From: an uncultured Prevotellaceae bacterium
Lineage (GTDB): Bacteria; Bacteroidota; Bacteroidia; Bacteroidales; Bacteroidaceae
Reading direction: 5' to 3'
Length of the DNA stretch: 64,000 nucleotides
Assembly: GCA_947169115.1 (NCBI GenBank)
Contig: CAMVOK010000015.1
Coordinates: forward strand, 1-64,000
In this document: positions 62,680 to 64,000 of the stretch, one piece after another
Numbering within the stretch: position 1 is the first letter of the stretch
Layout of the letters: every line of letters starts with the position of its first letter
Made by a program: the position numbers and the translations under genes
The notes under the pieces: model-generated
Databases searched by the model: none
Seen by the model: the letters and a program-made list of their open reading frames with translations, nothing else
Told to the model about the DNA's origin: nothing

Positions 62680-63156
62680 TTAGAAACGGAAGTGTGCGAA
62701 TGCACGGTTTGCCTCAGCCATACGGTGCATATCTTCCTTACGTTTGAAGGCACCACCCTGCTCGTTATAGGCATCCATAATCTCGGCAGCCAGTTTGTCG
62801 GCCATAGTCTTACCACCACGCTTACGAGCGTAGGAAATCATGTTCTTCATCGAAACAGACTCCTTACGGTCGGGACGGATTTCCGTGGGCACCTGGAAAG
62901 TAGCACCACCGATACGACGGCTCTTAACCTCCACCTGTGGAGTTATCTTGTCCAGAGCCTCCTTCCAAATCTGGAGGGCGGGCTTCTCTTCACTCTTCAT
63001 CTTCTCACCCACGAGTTCCAGGGCGCTATAGAAGATGCTGTACGAAATACTCTTCTTACCAGAGTACATCAGGTGGTTCACAAACTTAGACACCTTCACG
63101 TCGCCAAACACGGGATCGGGAAGGATAATACGCTTCTTTGGTTTTGCTTTACGCAT
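62680..63156 (-). CDS. rpsG: Ribosomal protein S7
   Basis: A 158-residue S7 that nucleates 30S head assembly. It carries '[19 protein letters not shown]', '[19 protein letters not shown]' and '[20 protein letters not shown]'. It lies 114 bp after rpsL; that spacer has a short gctccctccggagc palindrome but no clear terminator. Confidence 0.98.
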   Translation of the reverse strand: MRKAKPKKRIILPDPVFGDVKVSKFVNHLMYSGKKSISYSIFYSALELVGEKMKSEEKPALQIWKEALDKITPQVEVKSRRIGGATFQVPTEIRPDRKESVSMKNMISYARKRGGKTMADKLAAEIMDAYNEQGGAFKRKEDMHRMAEANRAFAHFRF

Positions 63157-63270
63157 TTGTTTTGGGTTTTGTGTTCAGGGCTGTATTCTCGCGTTCTTCA
63201 GAGCTCCCTCCGGAGCCTTACTCAACCTTAGTTTACAACTCAAAACGATTAATTCTTAATTTTTCTCTTT

Positions 63271-63651
63271 TCACTTCTTAGCCTTGGGACGCTTAGCACC
63301 ATACTTCGAGCGACGCTGTGTACGGTTGGCAACGCCAGCAGTATCAAGCGTACCGCGAACGATGTGGTAACGTACACCTGGCAGGTCCTTCACACGACCG
63401 CCACGCACCAGCACGATACTGTGCTCCTGCAAGTTGTGTCCCTCTCCGGGAATGTAACTGTTCACTTCTTTCTGGTTCGTCAGGCGAACACGGGCGACCT
63501 TTCTCATCGCCGAATTAGGCTTCTTAGGTGTGGTGGTATAGACACGCACGCAAACACCGCGACGCTGAGGACAGCTGTCCAAAGCAGGGCTCTTGCTCTT
63601 GTCTGCCAACACAGCACGGCCTTTTCTTACCAATTGTTGAATTGTAGGCAT
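63271..63651 (-). CDS. rpsL: Ribosomal protein S12
   Basis: A 126-residue decoding-centre protein. '[19 protein letters not shown]' contains the Lys whose mutation gives streptomycin resistance (here Lys, the sensitive type), and '[17 protein letters not shown]' is the second loop. It is the first gene of the cluster. Confidence 0.98.
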   Translation of the reverse strand: MPTIQQLVRKGRAVLADKSKSPALDSCPQRRGVCVRVYTTTPKKPNSAMRKVARVRLTNQKEVNSYIPGEGHNLQEHSIVLVRGGRVKDLPGVRYHIVRGTLDTAGVANRTQRRSKYGAKRPKAKK

Positions 63652-63733
63652 TTTGTTTTTAGTTTATATTATTATTTATGTATTTTCAGTCATTTATGGG
63701 TCTCAAACGGGCACAATTTGCCTATTCGGGGTG

Positions 63734-63741
63734 CAAAGTTA
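63734..63741 (-). promoter_or_regulatory. -7 box (TAACTTTG) of the ribosomal protein cluster
   Basis: TAACTTTG on the minus strand lies 83 bp before rpsL ATG. No other box of this quality was noticed inside the downstream block, so it may drive most of the cluster. The remainder of 63652-63840 shows nothing else recognisable. Confidence 0.6.
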
Positions 63742-63840
63742 CGAATAATATCTGAAAACACCATATATTCCCGGCCTTTATTTCGTCCCAATAGGCTTAA
63801 AATACCACTTTTTAAGAAGAATTAACATATTTAATACATA

Positions 63841-64000
63841 TTAGCAAAACAAGAGTACACGTTCCTTCGATCGTTTCCACACACGCGCGTAATATATAAT
63901 AGGTATAAGGGGAAGAATATGGTCTGTTGCCACATCCCAATCATACGAATAGAAATATTCGTTTTTATTCCAGTCAGAGACCTTATATATCAGAAATAAT
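63841..64000 (-). CDS. C-terminal end of an unidentified gene entering from the right edge
   Basis: A minus-strand frame is open from the edge to TAA at 63841-63843 and gives 52 residues, including 'DWNKNEYFYSYDWDVATDH' and 'LPLIPIIYYARVWKRSKE'. The alternation of aromatic and charged residues looks protein-like. I do not recognise it. It is upstream of, and in line with, rpsL. Confidence 0.45.
   Translation of the reverse strand, partial: LFLIYKVSDWNKNEYFYSYDWDVATDHILPLIPIIYYARVWKRSKERVLLFC

Overview
The window comes from a member of the phylum Bacteroidota, most likely a Prevotella-like Bacteroidales. The evidence is TAnnTTTG-type -7 promoter boxes upstream of several genes, secreted proteins ending in a 'DLSGR...G.Y.....K' sorting tail, a DUF4468 protein, a TPP-riboswitch/TonB receptor/PnuT thiamine unit, a zinc-less L36, and the merged str-S10-spc-alpha ribosomal cluster lacking tuf. 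The genus is an inference.

Region 1 (1-8300) is a visibly AT-rich accessory island on the minus strand. Translationally coupled genes run in the order dual-GHKL ATPase/histidine kinase, receiver-domain protein, histidine-cluster protein, N6-adenine DNA methyltransferase, SIR2-like protein (cut by the left edge). An AAA_14/DUF4143 ATPase lies upstream. This looks like a defence or conflict system wired through a two-component relay, and it is the best candidate here for an undescribed system. The short stretch before the SIR2 gene reads as coding sequence broken by three mutually compensating single-base losses.

Region 2 (8300-24900) holds a 5'-truncated leucine-rich-repeat gene, a secreted triple alpha/beta-hydrolase fusion, an OmpA-type lipoprotein, the thiamine uptake unit, and a run of minus-strand genes (PreA-like fusion, DUF4468 protein, VanX-like dipeptidase, BASS transporter). 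An acyl-CoA dehydrogenase/EtfAB operon closes the region. Small GC-rich palindromic elements recur here, both between genes and in frame inside genes.

Region 3 (24900-45500) carries envelope and secreted proteins: a lipoprotein, a B3/B4-domain protein, a GH43-like enzyme, a tandem CE12 esterase, a CotH/discoidin protein, a papain-like multidomain protease and a zincin. Exonuclease III, QueA, a Wza/Wzc pair and RlpA are also present.

Region 4 (45500-63750) is one long minus-strand block, rpsL-rpsG-fusA-rpsJ through rpoA-rplQ: ribosomal proteins plus EF-G, SecY, methionine aminopeptidase, IF-1 and RNA polymerase alpha. A -7 box lies upstream of rpsL. A gene fragment enters at the right edge. 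I saw no tRNA, rRNA or CRISPR array.
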